This document shows, in pieces, positions 11,175 through 22,700 of a DNA stretch of 49,915 nt. The notes below the pieces were generated by a model. The model worked only from the letters and a program-made list of their open reading frames with translations. It ran no database searches and was not told the origin of the DNA. The DNA is from Basidiobolus meristosporus CBS 931.73 (taxonomy: Eukaryota > Basidiobolomycota > Basidiobolomycetes > Basidiobolales > Basidiobolaceae), in contig MCFE01000649.1 in the NCBI GenBank assembly GCA_002104905.1, positions 1 through 49,915 of the forward strand, in the 5' to 3' direction. The translations under genes were made by a program, and so were the position numbers. Each line of letters starts with the position of its first letter. The stretch's first letter is position 1.

Positions 11175-12422
11175 ATGGGCCCCATACCAAGCCTCCACTC
11201 ATCTTTAGTACAACCCAGACAAAACCCATCCCCCAGCTCACAAGTGCGGTCCGGACCGGAAAAGCTGATGTTGGATCTGTTTGAGTTCTTGCCAAATGAT
11301 TTCAGTATGGCCCAAGTGACTATGATGAGCCTTCATACAGATATTTGGGCACTACTGATTAATCTAGCAGAACTAAATACCTCAGAGAGTCAACAAAGAT
11401 GCAAGAATCTGAGTAGAAAGCTGTGGCATGAGTTCTACATCAAGATACCAGCCGATGTATGTAAAAAGATATATAACAAGACAAGTATTGAAGTCAAGAA
11501 TGAGCTGAGAGTGAGGGGATTTGACAAAGAAGCCGCGCGGGAGCAATTTTGCGTGCAATTTGCTCAGTATGGGCCGGACGCGTCCATTTGTGCCTCAACT
11601 TTGGGAACCAAAGAGATTTTGAATGAGTTTTTGCCTCAAATGACTAATGTACTACGTGATATATTAGTAGAGCTAAGTGGCTTCCAAGAGCAATATACAC
11701 AGGACTCATCCAGGCAACAGCTCCAAAGTATCAGACAGAGGGTAAGTGAATACCTTGAGGAATCAGATGGTGAGCTTCAGGAGGAAGCATACAGACCGCT
11801 AGCAACATCATCCAGATTGCGCCAGCACGCCTTGCTGGATTCCCTACCATCTCTTGCAACCACAGCGCGCCGGCGCACATCAGTCCAGAGTACGCCAACA
11901 CCCTTTACCAGAACACCCCACATTGAGTCAACGCGCGTTGGGTCAACGCGTGTGCTTCAGAGCAAAACTATGAGAACTTGCCAAACTGCTCATTTAGACA
12001 CAAGCCCATTGGAGCGGACCAAGTTGCGTCAACTTGCAGCATCACATCAAACTCAGCCAAGGGCCATCTCAACGCGTCAAGGCGTGCCTGCACGTGCTGT
12101 TTTGCCTGACCATCAGCAAGTTACTTCTGGTGAACTGACTGATGATGACCAACATGAAGTGCCTCAACCACCGGAGCCCTTGGCAAGTAAAAGAACGCGT
12201 CAGCGCGTGGCACTACAGGCCGGTTCAGTTGGTTCAGTTGGAGCAATTCAGCGCGGCCAAGCTGTAGCATTGCACTCATCAACTAGGAGGCAAAACACTG
12301 ACTACAAATACACAAGTAGCCAAGATGATAGTCAGCCAGGAAGTAGTATAGGTGTGCAAAGTGAGTCACTACCAAATGCTTCAGTAGTAATCCCTGTGAG
12401 AAAAAAACCCAGGAGAAGATGA
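11175..12422 (+). CDS. Harbinger second ORF, intact (415 aa, unknown function)
   Basis: This is an uninterrupted 415-residue ORF starting with ATG at 11175, transcribed away from the transposase. Residues about 30-190 are mixed, largely helical, with conserved-looking WALLINLAELN and FCVQFAQYG segments. Residues about 190-400 are Ser/Thr/Gln/Arg-rich, with no predicted fold. The C-terminus is KKPRRR, a likely nuclear localisation signal. The GC-rich, CpG-rich middle contrasts with the AT-rich element around it. I do not recognise the family. By analogy with Harbinger systems it could be the DNA-binding or import partner of the transposase, but no Myb/SANT signature is visible. Confidence 0.65.
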   Translation: MGPIPSLHSSLVQPRQNPSPSSQVRSGPEKLMLDLFEFLPNDFSMAQVTMMSLHTDIWALLINLAELNTSESQQRCKNLSRKLWHEFYIKIPADVCKKIYNKTSIEVKNELRVRGFDKEAAREQFCVQFAQYGPDASICASTLGTKEILNEFLPQMTNVLRDILVELSGFQEQYTQDSSRQQLQSIRQRVSEYLEESDGELQEEAYRPLATSSRLRQHALLDSLPSLATTARRRTSVQSTPTPFTRTPHIESTRVGSTRVLQSKTMRTCQTAHLDTSPLERTKLRQLAASHQTQPRAISTRQGVPARAVLPDHQQVTSGELTDDDQHEVPQPPEPLASKRTRQRVALQAGSVGSVGAIQRGQAVALHSSTRRQNTDYKYTSSQDDSQPGSSIGVQSESLPNASVVIPVRKKPRRR

Positions 12423-13374
12423 TGCAATTGCTTTGAATTGCTCACATTTGTAATGATCCTGACAACCCTTTTTTTTGCAATCCAAATCAAGCCATTGCAA
12501 ATCAGTGATCATCAAATTTTTGATATAAGTAATATCAAGGTCATCTCACATTTGAGACAGAACCCCTATAAGTAAACACCCTGCATATATATACGTCATC
12601 TGTAATACTAGTGCAGCTATTGGATCTGTTTTGCACCTACACAATTGCTTGCGTGCTGGCTATGACACCTTGTCCAATCACTAGGATCAGGGATTTACAT
12701 GCTCAATGAGCAAAATGGGATATTTGATGGCAAATCAGGTAGCTTTTTTAGTAGTCAATGAGCCAATTGGGGGCTGCCAGCTTCAGGATACTTTTGGACC
12801 AATTAACCACTGAGATACCGTTCAATTGGAGTAAGGGTAACCAAAATGGTAAGTATTAGTGTAGTTTATAGTGTGATACACATTTATTTCCATTTACATT
12901 AAGAAACATATCCAAATACCGTATTTTACCTGCCATAATGGCAGTATCCAATTGCGCACATGATGCAAACATTACAAATTGGCACAATCATCCGTTCCAA
13001 CCTCATTGTGTCAGATTGTGCCATAGTATGCAAGATTGTCCTGCATAGTGCAAAATTGTCCAAGAACAATCCTTCCTTCTGGTAGCTATAACATCGCACC
13101 CAAACGTTCTTTACAACCGCAGATTGCGCCACACACCCTGGCACGGTACAATGGAACAAGTCTAATGACCTATCATGGTGTGGGAGGGAGACAAAGTGGT
13201 GTTTATGCTAAAGCCTAACCAGCAAAGACATTGAAGATCTGTAAAGCTGTTGAGTGCAATAGTGAAGAGTGGTCTAATATTTAAGAGGCCATCAAAAGTC
13301 TAGCACACCATCACCTTGAGGCTGCCATGCCATGAGACCATCAGAAGCTCAAGGCCAAGCAGAACGCACTTGAC

Positions 13375-14091
13375 TTGTTCCATGAGCATTATTCTGGATT
13401 TCAAGAAGCAAACAGATTTTGGTCCAGCATTGGTATGCTAAGAAAGTATCTCAAGAGTAGCAGAAACTATCAAAGGCCAAAGAACAAGGGTGCCATGGCT
13501 AAAAACTGGCACCTTCCTCAAGAGCCCACTACAAGTAGGGTCAAGAGCTCTAGACAAGCCTCAAAAAGATGGCAGGTAGCTGGAAGAGTGCCTATCAGGG
13601 ACAAGCAGGCAGACACAGATGCACCAGAACAATATTTATCAAGGAAAAAGTGTAGTGTCACTAATGAAGCACTCAGTCAGAGTAGCAGTGAAGGACCTGG
13701 CAGTGATAAAGGAAAAGGTAAAGGGGAAAATGTCTACCCAAGCCTGAGACAGGGAGTCATGCAAAAAAAACTGCAGTTCTTGCCAAGCAATGCCACAAAC
13801 CCAGAACAGTCTGAATCCCCTCATAGCCAAGAAGAATTACCAACAAGAAAACCGCTGTTTTCACAACAGTTAAAAGTGCAGCCAGTTGCGCTGCACTCTG
13901 GCAAGGTAGAAGAGTTTGCAGAAAAAGGCAATTTGTCTACCAAAGCCTCCACATCCTCCATTGTTGACAGAGTGGAGATCCCACTGACAGGCAAGGCTAC
14001 AACATCAAGAGCTCAAACAACTGTCACAATGCCTTCAGTGGAACTTGGAACATTGATAGGCACGCCAAGAGGTTGCATTACTTCTTCATGA
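13375..14091 (+). CDS. Hypothetical basic, Ser/Lys-rich ORF (238 aa)
   Basis: An open frame begins with an ATG at 13375 after a roughly 200-bp spacer that follows Harbinger copy 2. The product is Ser-, Lys- and Gln-rich with a GSDKGKGKGE segment and no hydrophobic core, and I do not recognise it. Composition of this type is common in gag-like or linker regions of decayed elements. The surrounding sequence is repeat-derived, so a host gene is unlikely. A short frame follows at 14154-14408 (LWNHSVTAEILIEWW), also unrecognised. It could be a chance ORF. Confidence 0.3.
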   Translation: MFHEHYSGFQEANRFWSSIGMLRKYLKSSRNYQRPKNKGAMAKNWHLPQEPTTSRVKSSRQASKRWQVAGRVPIRDKQADTDAPEQYLSRKKCSVTNEALSQSSSEGPGSDKGKGKGENVYPSLRQGVMQKKLQFLPSNATNPEQSESPHSQEELPTRKPLFSQQLKVQPVALHSGKVEEFAEKGNLSTKASTSSIVDRVEIPLTGKATTSRAQTTVTMPSVELGTLIGTPRGCITSS

Positions 14092-14747
14092 GCAGTGCTC
14101 AAGAAAATGCACTTGAATATTGCAGGGACTAATTATAAAGACTGGCAAACAAGGTGCTAGACCTTGCAGTGCTGACTGAAGACCAGAATGTGTGGGAAGC
14201 AGTCAATGAACAGTGGCATAAAGCTATTGGGTTCCCGCTAAAGTTGTGGAACCATAGTGTTACAGCAGAAATACTTATTGAGTGGTGGATTTTGATGGAG
14301 TTACTTGTTGAGTGTGGGGTTGGGCTTAAGGTTAGTGTATGGTATAGGGACTTGTATAGGTCAATACCATTGGCAATTGCAGTGCAACTGAAGTTTCAAC
14401 CAAAATAGATCAATTTGTACGCATGAAAAGTAAGACATACGGTTGGGTCAGAAAATAAGGAGTGTGAAAAAGAGGCAATAGCCAATCAATGCACACAAAT
14501 ATAGGAGGTGACAGAGTGTCTGGGACCAGAAAGTGAGCAAATTGGCAGGGAACCAATCAAAAGCAACTTATATATTATTGTGATGAAAAATTTTGACTAA
14601 GTTTTTTGTGAAATCTGAGGCGCAATTATTTTTCAACAGTCTCTGGACAGTGTCCTGATGGGATCAGTACCTCTTAGTCACAGGGCTTTAACTTTGCAAT
14701 GGCCTTTTGACAGGATCATTACAATAACTTATCATAGGGTAATAGAA
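14092..14747. other. Unassigned spacer
   Basis: No motif was recognised. It contains the 84-codon frame at 14154-14408 and AT-rich noncoding sequence, and ends where similarity to the Gypsy LTR starts (ACCTACTCTAAGTATTCC near 14750). Confidence 0.4.
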
Positions 14748-15551
14748 GACACCTACTCTAAGTATTCCTCACAAGCAGTGCCTCCAAGGTCAGTTGGCTG
14801 TCAGCATGGTTTCCTGGGAGTGTCCTGTGGTCTGGGCTTGGAAGTTCAGGTAGCAGCAGGCAGCAGTGATCACACTAAGTAACAAGTTGGTATATTTATA
14901 AAAGGCATTATGATTGATTGTTGAGGTATTGCCTCCCTTGTATACTTTTCTCACTGGCAAAGTGATTACCATTAATTGTGTTGCAGAAGGTTCTGGAGGT
15001 CAAATAGATATCTTAATGACATCAGAAGGAGCTAAGAATGTTCAAAAAGGGATGATGATTTATTGTTGATGGATTGCCTCCCTTATATACATTTTTCACT
15101 GGCAGTGCAATTATTAATCCTGGTGTTCCAGAAGGTTACAGGGGTCAGATAGATATCTTAAAGACATCAGAATGAGCTAAGAATGTTTGAAGTAGGTGCT
15201 GGAAGGCTATAAGAGGCATAGCACTCCCAAACAATCAGGAATCAGTATTCTGAAACTTGTACAATATAGGAATATCATATATGGTACAAAAAGAGTAGGG
15301 ATGATGACACTGTTTGGTCCAGTGTCACAGGTACCAGCAAAGGTACCTGCCTAATATAGAAGCACTTACATCCAGTAATCTTACATAAAGTTAGGGATAA
15401 CTGATGCAATAAGGTGAGCTGGTGTGGTAGTCAGCCAGCTCATGGGACATTACCAATCAAGTAAGACAAATGGCATAATATCAAAGTAAGGGTAGTTGAA
15501 AATATGGGAATGAGCACATCTTTCAGTGGATGTCACTGTAACCATACAACA
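14748..15551 (-). repeat. Ty3/Gypsy LTR, truncated solo copy
   Basis: It aligns with the LTR of Gypsy copy B (CACAAGCAGTGCCTCCAAGG and downstream) and with the remnant of copy A (TATAGAAGCACTTACATC). The right end is ACAACA at 15551, that is TGTTGT on the minus strand, a proper LTR start. The left end is lost. No Gypsy internal sequence is attached on either side. Copia integrase sequence starts immediately at 15552. The LTR body includes partly repeated blocks (GATTGCCTCCCTT and TATACTTTTCTCACTGGCA) near 14930 and 15070. Confidence 0.7.
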
Positions 15552-17770
15552 GTGGGATGAAGTATTTGATCACTTTGACTGATGATTGCACAAGATACCT
15601 ATGGGTCTACTCCATGGAGTGAAAGGAAGAAGCTCTGTCTAAGCTCAGGGAGTTTAAAGCCACGGTGGAGAGTAAAACTGATGAGAAAATCAACAAAATA
15701 CATTTTGATAGTGGTGGAATATATACCTCTAAACTCTTCACCCACTTCTGCAAAACTCATGGGATAATGCAAGAGACTACTGTACCATACTCCCCTAGCA
15801 AAATGGGGTAGCAGAATGTGTAAATAGCTCATTACTTGATATGATAAGATCAACAATCCATGATCAAGAATATCTAATGATTTTTTGGGTGGAATCAGTT
15901 GCCACAGCTGTATACCTTAAAGATAGGAGCTACAACAGAATACTTTGTGATTTTACTTCATTTGAAACATGGTATGGATACTGAACAAGTGCAGAATATC
16001 TAAGAATTTTTGGGTATACAGCATATGCCAAGAAACTGCCCAGAAATCAGCCAAAATATGAGCCAAAACGTGAAAAATGTATATTTTTGGGCTACTGCAA
16101 TGAGAGTAAGGCATACAGACCCTGCCATACCAAAGCAAAGAAGCTGGTCAAGTCCAGGGATGTGCCGCCTGATGAAAATTAAAAACTTCCACAAAAAACA
16201 ACATCAGATGATGACAAAAATTTGATCTCAAGTCCACCAATGGTCAGGATTGAACAAGAGCAAAACAATGTCATCTTTTTCACTTCAGAGGACTCTATAG
16301 CCATGGTTCAGACTGAATCAGTGCCCAGGAACATCCCAGAAATGATCATTCAAGTGTCAAATGCCTGGAGATCCAACCAGACAAGAAATAGCCCAAATTA
16401 CTACATCAAAGAGAGTACAAACTTAGCCTATGCCTATTCAGTCCATTTTGATGAGCCCCAGACCATAAAAGAGGCCCTAAATAGCCCTCAGACAAAGCTT
16501 TGGAGATCTGCAATAACTGAGGAATATCAGGCCCTGATGGAATATCAAATTTGGGACTTAGTCAAACAACCAATGAACCAAGAAATAATTGAATGAAGAT
16601 GAGTATTTAAGACAGAAAATTAGGCTGATGGTACAATTGAAAGATATAAAGCAAGACTTGTGACCAAAGGATACTCTCAAACAAAAGAACTTGACTATAC
16701 TGACACCTTTGCAATAGTAGCCAAGCTTAATTCCATCAGATTGATACTGGCTATTACATCCAAATATAAGTTTTTTACACATCAAATGAATGTGAAAGCT
16801 GCAATTTTGGATGGAGAACTTGATGAGGATATGTACATAGACCAGCCTGCTGGGATTGCTGACCAATATAGTCCCCATTTAGTCTGTAAGCTTTAAAAGT
16901 CTCTATATGGTCTCAAACAATCACCAAGAGCCTGGAGTTGCAAGATAGATTCTTATCTGGAATCTTTGAGTTTCAAAAGGAGTAATGCTGACTATAGTAT
17001 ATAATATAAGCCAGATAGGGCAAGTCTATTTCTATCAACTCTATATATGGATTCTCTTATTATAGCAGCCAACAACACAGCAACATTGGAAGAGACTAAA
17101 TTGAGCCTATCTAAATAGTTCAGTATGGCTGATCTAGGAGAACTCAGTCACCACTTGCAGATAAAGTTCTCTATAGACAGAAGTACCCAGACTATCACCC
17201 TAAGCCAATCCAAGTATATTCAAGATATACTAAAGAAGTATTAAACAGGAGTCTGTAAACCGGCAGCTACCCCAATGGAGACCAACCTTAACTTGGTCAA
17301 AAATCTACCAAATCAAGAGAGCATAGTACCATCTGAAAGTCCTGACTTTCCTTATCAATCCATGGCTGGCGGTCTGATGTATATTATGCTTAGAACACCT
17401 CCAGATATCTCATATTCAGTGAGAGTTGTCAGCCAGCATAATCAGAAGTATGGTTCTGATCAAATTGCAGCAGCTGAGCGGACTTTGAGATAACTAAAAG
17501 GAATTGCTGATATCTGCTTAAGATAAACATATATGGACTCAAAACATGATCTTGAGGGATACTCCAATGCTGATTGGGGACAAAATTTGGAAGACAGAAG
17601 ATCCACCACAGGATACACCTTTCTTTAATGTCAAGGAGCAATATCATGGAGTTCAAGAAAGTAACCAACCTTAGCACTTTCCAACATAGAGGCAGATTAA
17701 GTGGCAGCCTGTAAGGCTACAAAAGATGCAATGTGGTTGAGAAAGCTTCTTACAGATTTAGGCCTAAGTC
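15552..17770 (+). pseudogene. Ty1/Copia copy B, integrase-RT-RNase H, decayed
   Basis: Plus-strand sequence matches the intact Copia polyprotein at 19779-23750. It starts in the integrase core (GIYTSKLFTHFCKTHGI, equivalent to the second catalytic-Asp region) and continues through the linker (VHFDEPQTIKEALNSPQTK). It then runs into the reverse transcriptase and RNase H. Many in-frame stops and small indels break it, for example TGA near 16594 and TAA near 16894. The second Asp region reads HFDSGG where the intact copy has HSDNGG. The gag, protease and 5' LTR are missing, replaced on the left by a Gypsy LTR. The downstream edge is a rearrangement junction at about 17770. Confidence 0.85.
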
Positions 17771-19046
17771 ATCCAAGTATCAGTTTTGTGTACATCAAAT
17801 GAATGTGAAAACTGCAATTTTGAATTGAGAACTTGATGAGGATATGTATATAGACCTGCATGATGGGTTTACTGACCAATATAATCCCCATTTAGTCTGC
17901 AAACTTAAAAAGTCTCTTTTTGGTCTCAAACAATCACCAAGAGCCTGGAGTTGCAAGATAGATTCTTATTTGGAATCTTTGAGTTTCAAAAGGAGTAATG
18001 CTGACTATAGTATATACTATAAGCCAGATAGGGCAAATCCATATCTATTAACTCTATATACAGATGATCTTATTGTAGCAGCCAATAACATAGCAACATT
18101 GGAAGAGACAAAATCCAGCCTATCTAAAGAGTTTAACATGCCTGATTTAGGAGAACTCAGTTACTACTTGGGGATAAAGTTCTCCATAGGCAGAAATACC
18201 CAGACTATCACCCTAAGCCAATCCAAGTATATTCAAGATATACTAAAGAAGTATTAAACAGGAGACTGTAAACCGGCAGCTACCCCAATGGAGACCAGCC
18301 TTAACTTGGTCAAGACTCAACCAAATCAAGAGAGCTTAGCACAATCTGAAGCCCTGACTTTCCTTATCATTTCATGGTTGGCAGTCTGATATATATCATG
18401 CCTGGAACACCTCCAGATATCTCATATTCAGTGGTGGTTGTCAGCCAGCATAATCAGAACTATGGATCTGATCATATTGCAGCAGTCAAGCGGATTTTTA
18501 GATATCTGAAAGGAACTGCTGATATCTGCTCAAGACACACTTGTAAGGATTCAAAACAGGATCTTGTGGGATACTCCAATGCTGATTGGGGACAAAATTT
18601 AGAGGACAGATGATCCACCACAGGATACACCTTTCTTTACTGTCAACAGGCAATTTCATGGAATTCAAGAAAGTAGCCAACCTTGGGACTTTCCAGCACA
18701 GAAACAGAGTAAGTGAGAGCCTGTGAATCTAAAAAAGAAGCAATGTGGTTAAGAAAGCTTTTTACAGATTTAGGCCTATGTCAAAAAATGCCCAATATCT
18801 TATTTCAAGATAATCCAGGATGTTTACAATTGGGTAGAAAGCCCACTTTTCTTGCTAGAACTAGGTACATAGATATTAGACATCATTTCATATGTGAAGC
18901 TATAGAGAGTTACTTAGTTAGCTTAGCTTACTCTACTTTGGATGGAATAATTGCAGGCATATTTACCAAACCATTAGTATAGACAAGTTTGAATATCCAA
19001 GTTCAAAAATAGGACTAGTCAGTATGAGCATATAGCTGAGTGGGAG
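17771..19046 (+). pseudogene. Copia copy B, duplicated RT-RNase H segment
   Basis: After the RNase H segment (TDLGL block, about 17760) the sequence jumps back to the RT block reading VHQMNVKTAIL, already present at about 16760-16810. The next 1.2 kb repeats the RT and RNase H domains, ending with the IAGIFTKPL block and the polypurine tract GAGTGGGAG just before the LTR. The second copy is less damaged than the first: an uninterrupted 137-codon RT stretch at 17844-18257 contains LYTDDLIVAANN where the intact element has LYVDDLIIAANN. This is a direct partial duplication, from template switching or unequal recombination. Confidence 0.82.
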
Positions 19047-19395
19047 TGTTGTAAAGATGTGCAACTCAACCTAAATATTCACCTAACCTAGTCACTTTGA
19101 GCATTACCTTCAAATCCTAGAGAATACTGACCAAATTTCTTGTTGGGAATTACTCAGAATATTGTCTCCAAAATATCAGATACCCAAAACATGAAAATTC
19201 TCAAAGTTGTCCAAACAGCCCCAATCTTTGCACACATGCTGTTGGAACCTTCCTGAGCCTATTCTACATATTTGTTCTTCCAAGATTATGTAAAAGTACT
19301 AATACTACTTTTACATCCAATACATCATCACAAGAAAACCACACATGCTGCTTTTGTTCTCAATCACTTCCAATACCTTGAAGACCCTTACAACA
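19047..19395 (+). repeat. Copia copy B, 3' LTR (349 bp)
   Basis: It starts TGTTGTAAAGATG after the polypurine tract GAGTGGGAG and ends CCTTACAACA. It aligns end to end, in opposite orientation, with the LTRs of the intact Copia element (350 bp each). It is clearly older, with many substitutions. The next base begins a gag fragment of Copia copy D. Confidence 0.85.
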
Positions 19396-19417
19396 GATTT
19401 GACTTTGCACTACCTAC
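19396..19417 (+). pseudogene. Copia copy D, 22-bp gag stub
   Basis: GATTTGACTTTGCACTACC matches the gag segment encoding DLTLNYV in the intact element. The gag sequence resumes at 24105 on the other side of the intact Copia, so the two pieces were one before the insertion. The last five bases, CCTAC, pair with CCTAT at 24105-24109 as the target duplication (one mismatch). Confidence 0.75.
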
Positions 19418-19767
19418 TGTTGTAAGAGTCTTGGAGATATTGGAAGTGATTTGGAGAACAAGTAGATTATGTGGTTTTCACTTAATGATTTATTGAATGT
19501 AAAAGTAGTATTTATACTTTTACATGGTCTTGGCATTAAAAACACGTAGAATAGGTTAAGAAAGGTCCTGAGAACATGTGTGCAAAGTTTGGGGCTGTTT
19601 GGACAACTTTGAGAATTTTCATGTTCTGGGTATCTGATATTTTGGTGAAAATATTCTAAGTAAATCCCGACAAAGAATTTGGTCAGTATTCTCTAGGATT
19701 TGAAGGTGATGATCTAAGTGACTAAGTTAGGTGAATATTTAGGTGGAAAATACGAATTTTTACAACA
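19418..19767 (-). repeat. Intact Copia 3' LTR
   Basis: 350 bp, TG...CA ends with a 5-bp terminal inversion (TGTTG/CAACA). It is adjacent to the polypurine tract on the internal side. Confidence 0.93.
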
Positions 19768-19780
19768 CTCCCACTCAGCT
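19768..19780 (-). promoter_or_regulatory. Copia polypurine tract
   Basis: On the minus strand it reads AGCTGAGTGGGAG immediately before the 3' LTR, the expected plus-strand priming site. The polyprotein stop codon TAG (19779-19781) overlaps its first bases. Copy B has the same GAGTGGGAG. Confidence 0.85.
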
Positions 19781-22700
19781 AAATGTTCATACTGACTAGT
19801 CCTATTTTTGAACTTGGATATTCAAACTTGTCTCTAGCTAATGGTTTGGTAAATATGCCTGCAATCATTTCATCTGTAGGACAGTAAACTAAGCTAACTA
19901 AGTTATTCTCTATAGCTTCACGTATGAAATGATGTCTAATATCTATGTGCTTGGTTCTAGCATGAAAAGTTGGATTTCTACCTAATTGTATACATCCTTG
20001 ATTATCTTGAAATAAAGTAATAGGTGTTTTTTGACATAGGCCTAAATCTGTAAAGAGCTTTCTTAACCACATTGCTTCTTTTGTAGCTTCACAGGCTGCC
20101 ATATACTCTGCCTCTGTAGTAGAAAGTGCTACGGTTGGTTGCTTTCTTGAATTCCATGAAATGGCTCCTTTACAGTAAAGAAATGTATATCCTGTGGTGG
20201 ATCTTCTGTCTTCTAAATTTCGTCCCCAATCAGCATCAGAGTATCCCACAAGATCCTGTTCTGAATCCTTATAAGTGTATCTTAAGCAGATATCAGCAGT
20301 TCCTTTTAGATATCTAAAAATCCGCTTGACTGCTGCAACATGATCAGATCCATAATTCTGATTATGTTGGCTGACAACTCCCACTGAATATGAGATATCT
20401 GGCCGTGTTCCAAGCATGATATACATCAGACTGCCGACCATAGATTGATAAGGAAAGTCAGGGCTTTCAGATGGCACCAAGCTCTCTTGATTTGGTTGAG
20501 TTTTGACCAAGTTAAGGTTTGTCTCCATTGGGGTAGCTGCCGGTTTACAGTCTTCCATTTTGTACTTCTTTAGTATATCTTGAATATACTTGGATTGGCT
20601 TAGGGTAATAGTCTGGGTACTTCTGTCTATGGAGAACTTAATCCCCAAGTAGTAACTAAGTTCTCCTAGATCGGACATCTTGAACTCCTTAGATAGGCTG
20701 GATTTAGTCTCTTCCAATGTTTCTAGGTTATTGGCGGCTATAATAAGATCATCCACATATAGAGCTAATAGAACTGGATTTGCTCTATCTGGCTTATAGT
20801 ATATACTATAGTCAGCATTACTCCTTTTGAAACTCAAAGATTCCAAATAAGAATCTATCTTGCAATTCCAGGCTCTTGGTGATTGTTTGGGACCATATAG
20901 TGACTTTTTAAGCTTGCAGACCAAATGGGGGTTATCTTGGTCAACAAACCCATCAGGCTGGTCCATATACACGTCCTCATCAAGTTCTCCATTCAAAAAT
21001 GCAGTTTTTACATCCATTTGATGAATAAAAAACTTATATTTGGCTGCAATAGCCAATATTAATCTGATGGAATTAAACTTGGCTACCGGTGCAAAGGTCT
21101 CAGTATAGTCAAGTCCTTTTGTTTGAGAGTATCCTTTGGTCACAAGTCTTGCTTTATATCTTTCAATTGTACCATCAGCCTTGTATTTTGTCTTGAAGAC
21201 CCATCTGCATCCAATTGATTTTTGGTTGATTGGTAATTTGACTAAGTCCCAAGTTTGATTTTCCATCAGTGCCTGATATTCCTCAGTCATTGCAGATCTC
21301 CAAAACTTTGTCTGAGGGCTATTTAGGGCCTCTTTTACAGTCTGGGGTTCATCAACATGGACTGAATAGGCATAGGCTAAGTTTGTACCCTCATTGATAT
21401 AGTAATTTGGGCTATTTCTTGTCCGATTGGATCTCTGGGCATTTGATACTGGAATGATCACTTCTGGGATATTCCTGGGCACTGATTCTGGCTGAACCAC
21501 GGTTGTAGAGTCCTCTGGAGTGAAAAAATTTTCATTGTTTTGCTCTGATTCAATCCTGACAATTGGTGGACTTGAGATCAAATTTTTGTCATCATCTGAT
21601 GTCATTTTTTGTGAAAATTTTGAATTTTCATCAAACAACACATCCCTGGACTTGATCAGCTTCTTTGCTTTGGTATTGTAGAGTCTGTATGCTTTACTCT
21701 CATTGCAGTAGCCCAAAAATATGCATTTTACACTTTTTGGCTCAAATTTTGACTGATTTCTGGCCAGTTTTTTGGCATATGCTGTACACCCAAATATTCT
21801 TAGATGTTCTGCACTTGGTCTGTATCCATACCATGCTTCAAATGGAGTAGAATCACAAAGTACTCTGTTATAACTCCTATTTTTAAGGTATACAGCAGTG
21901 GCAACTGATTCCGCCCAAAAATCATAGGATAATTTTTGGTCATGGATCATAGATCTTGCCATATCAATTATTGATCTGTTAGCTCGTTCTGCTACTCCAT
22001 TTTGCTGTGGGGAGTATGGTACAGTAGTCTCTTGCTTTATCCCATGAATTTTGCAGAAGTGGATGAAGAGTTTTGAGGTATATTCTCCACCATTGTCAGA
22101 GTGTATTTTCTTGATTTTTTCACCAGTTTCTCTCTCCACCATGGCTTTAAACTCCCTGAACTTAGACAGAGCTTCTTCCTTTCTCTCCATGAAGTAGACC
22201 CATGTGTATCTTGTATAATCATCAATAAAAGTGATTAAATACTTCATCCCGCCTAAGGATAAATTTTGCATAGGTCCACACAGATCTGAGTGAATTAGAT
22301 CTAATTTTTTCTTAGTTTTGATTAACCCAGAGCTCTTGAACGGTTGTCTGGCTTGTTTCCCATATATGCAGGCTTCACAGTGCTCCAAAATAGCTGGGGG
22401 ATCAATTTTCACTCCAGAAATTAGCTGATCTTTGATCATTTTACGCAAATAATCAAAATTGATGTGTCCAAATCTCCTGTGCCAAAGCATTGGTGTTTCT
22501 TCATTTAAGTTACTTATATTGGCTTCCAGATATGATGGAATATAAGTCAACTTGTATAGATTCTGATCTCTGATGCCCAAAGCAATATGAGCACCATTTT
22601 GATCAGTGATCCTGCATCCAGAATTGTCAAAACTGAAACTGAGTCCTTCTGCTGTGGCCTTGCTTACAGAGAGTAGGTTCTTGGCTATTTCTGGTACATA

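Larger units (their letters stand above)
9011..13163. mobile_element. PIF/Harbinger-type DNA transposon, copy 2, split by a MITE
   Basis: The element begins AGACTTGTTTGGTTG at 9011 and ends CAATGGAACAAGTCT at 13163. It is flanked by a perfect AAT/AAT 3-bp duplication (9008-9010 and 13164-13166). It carries the same two divergent ORFs as copy 1, and the sequence is closely similar throughout. A 734-bp MITE (9145-9878) with its own ATT duplication has inserted in the left subterminal region. Both ends are rich in short repeats of the type ATAGTGCCA / TGGCACTAT on the left and ATTGTGCCA / AAATTGTCC on the right, plausible transposase binding sites. One stop in the transposase makes this copy probably non-autonomous. 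Confidence 0.88.
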
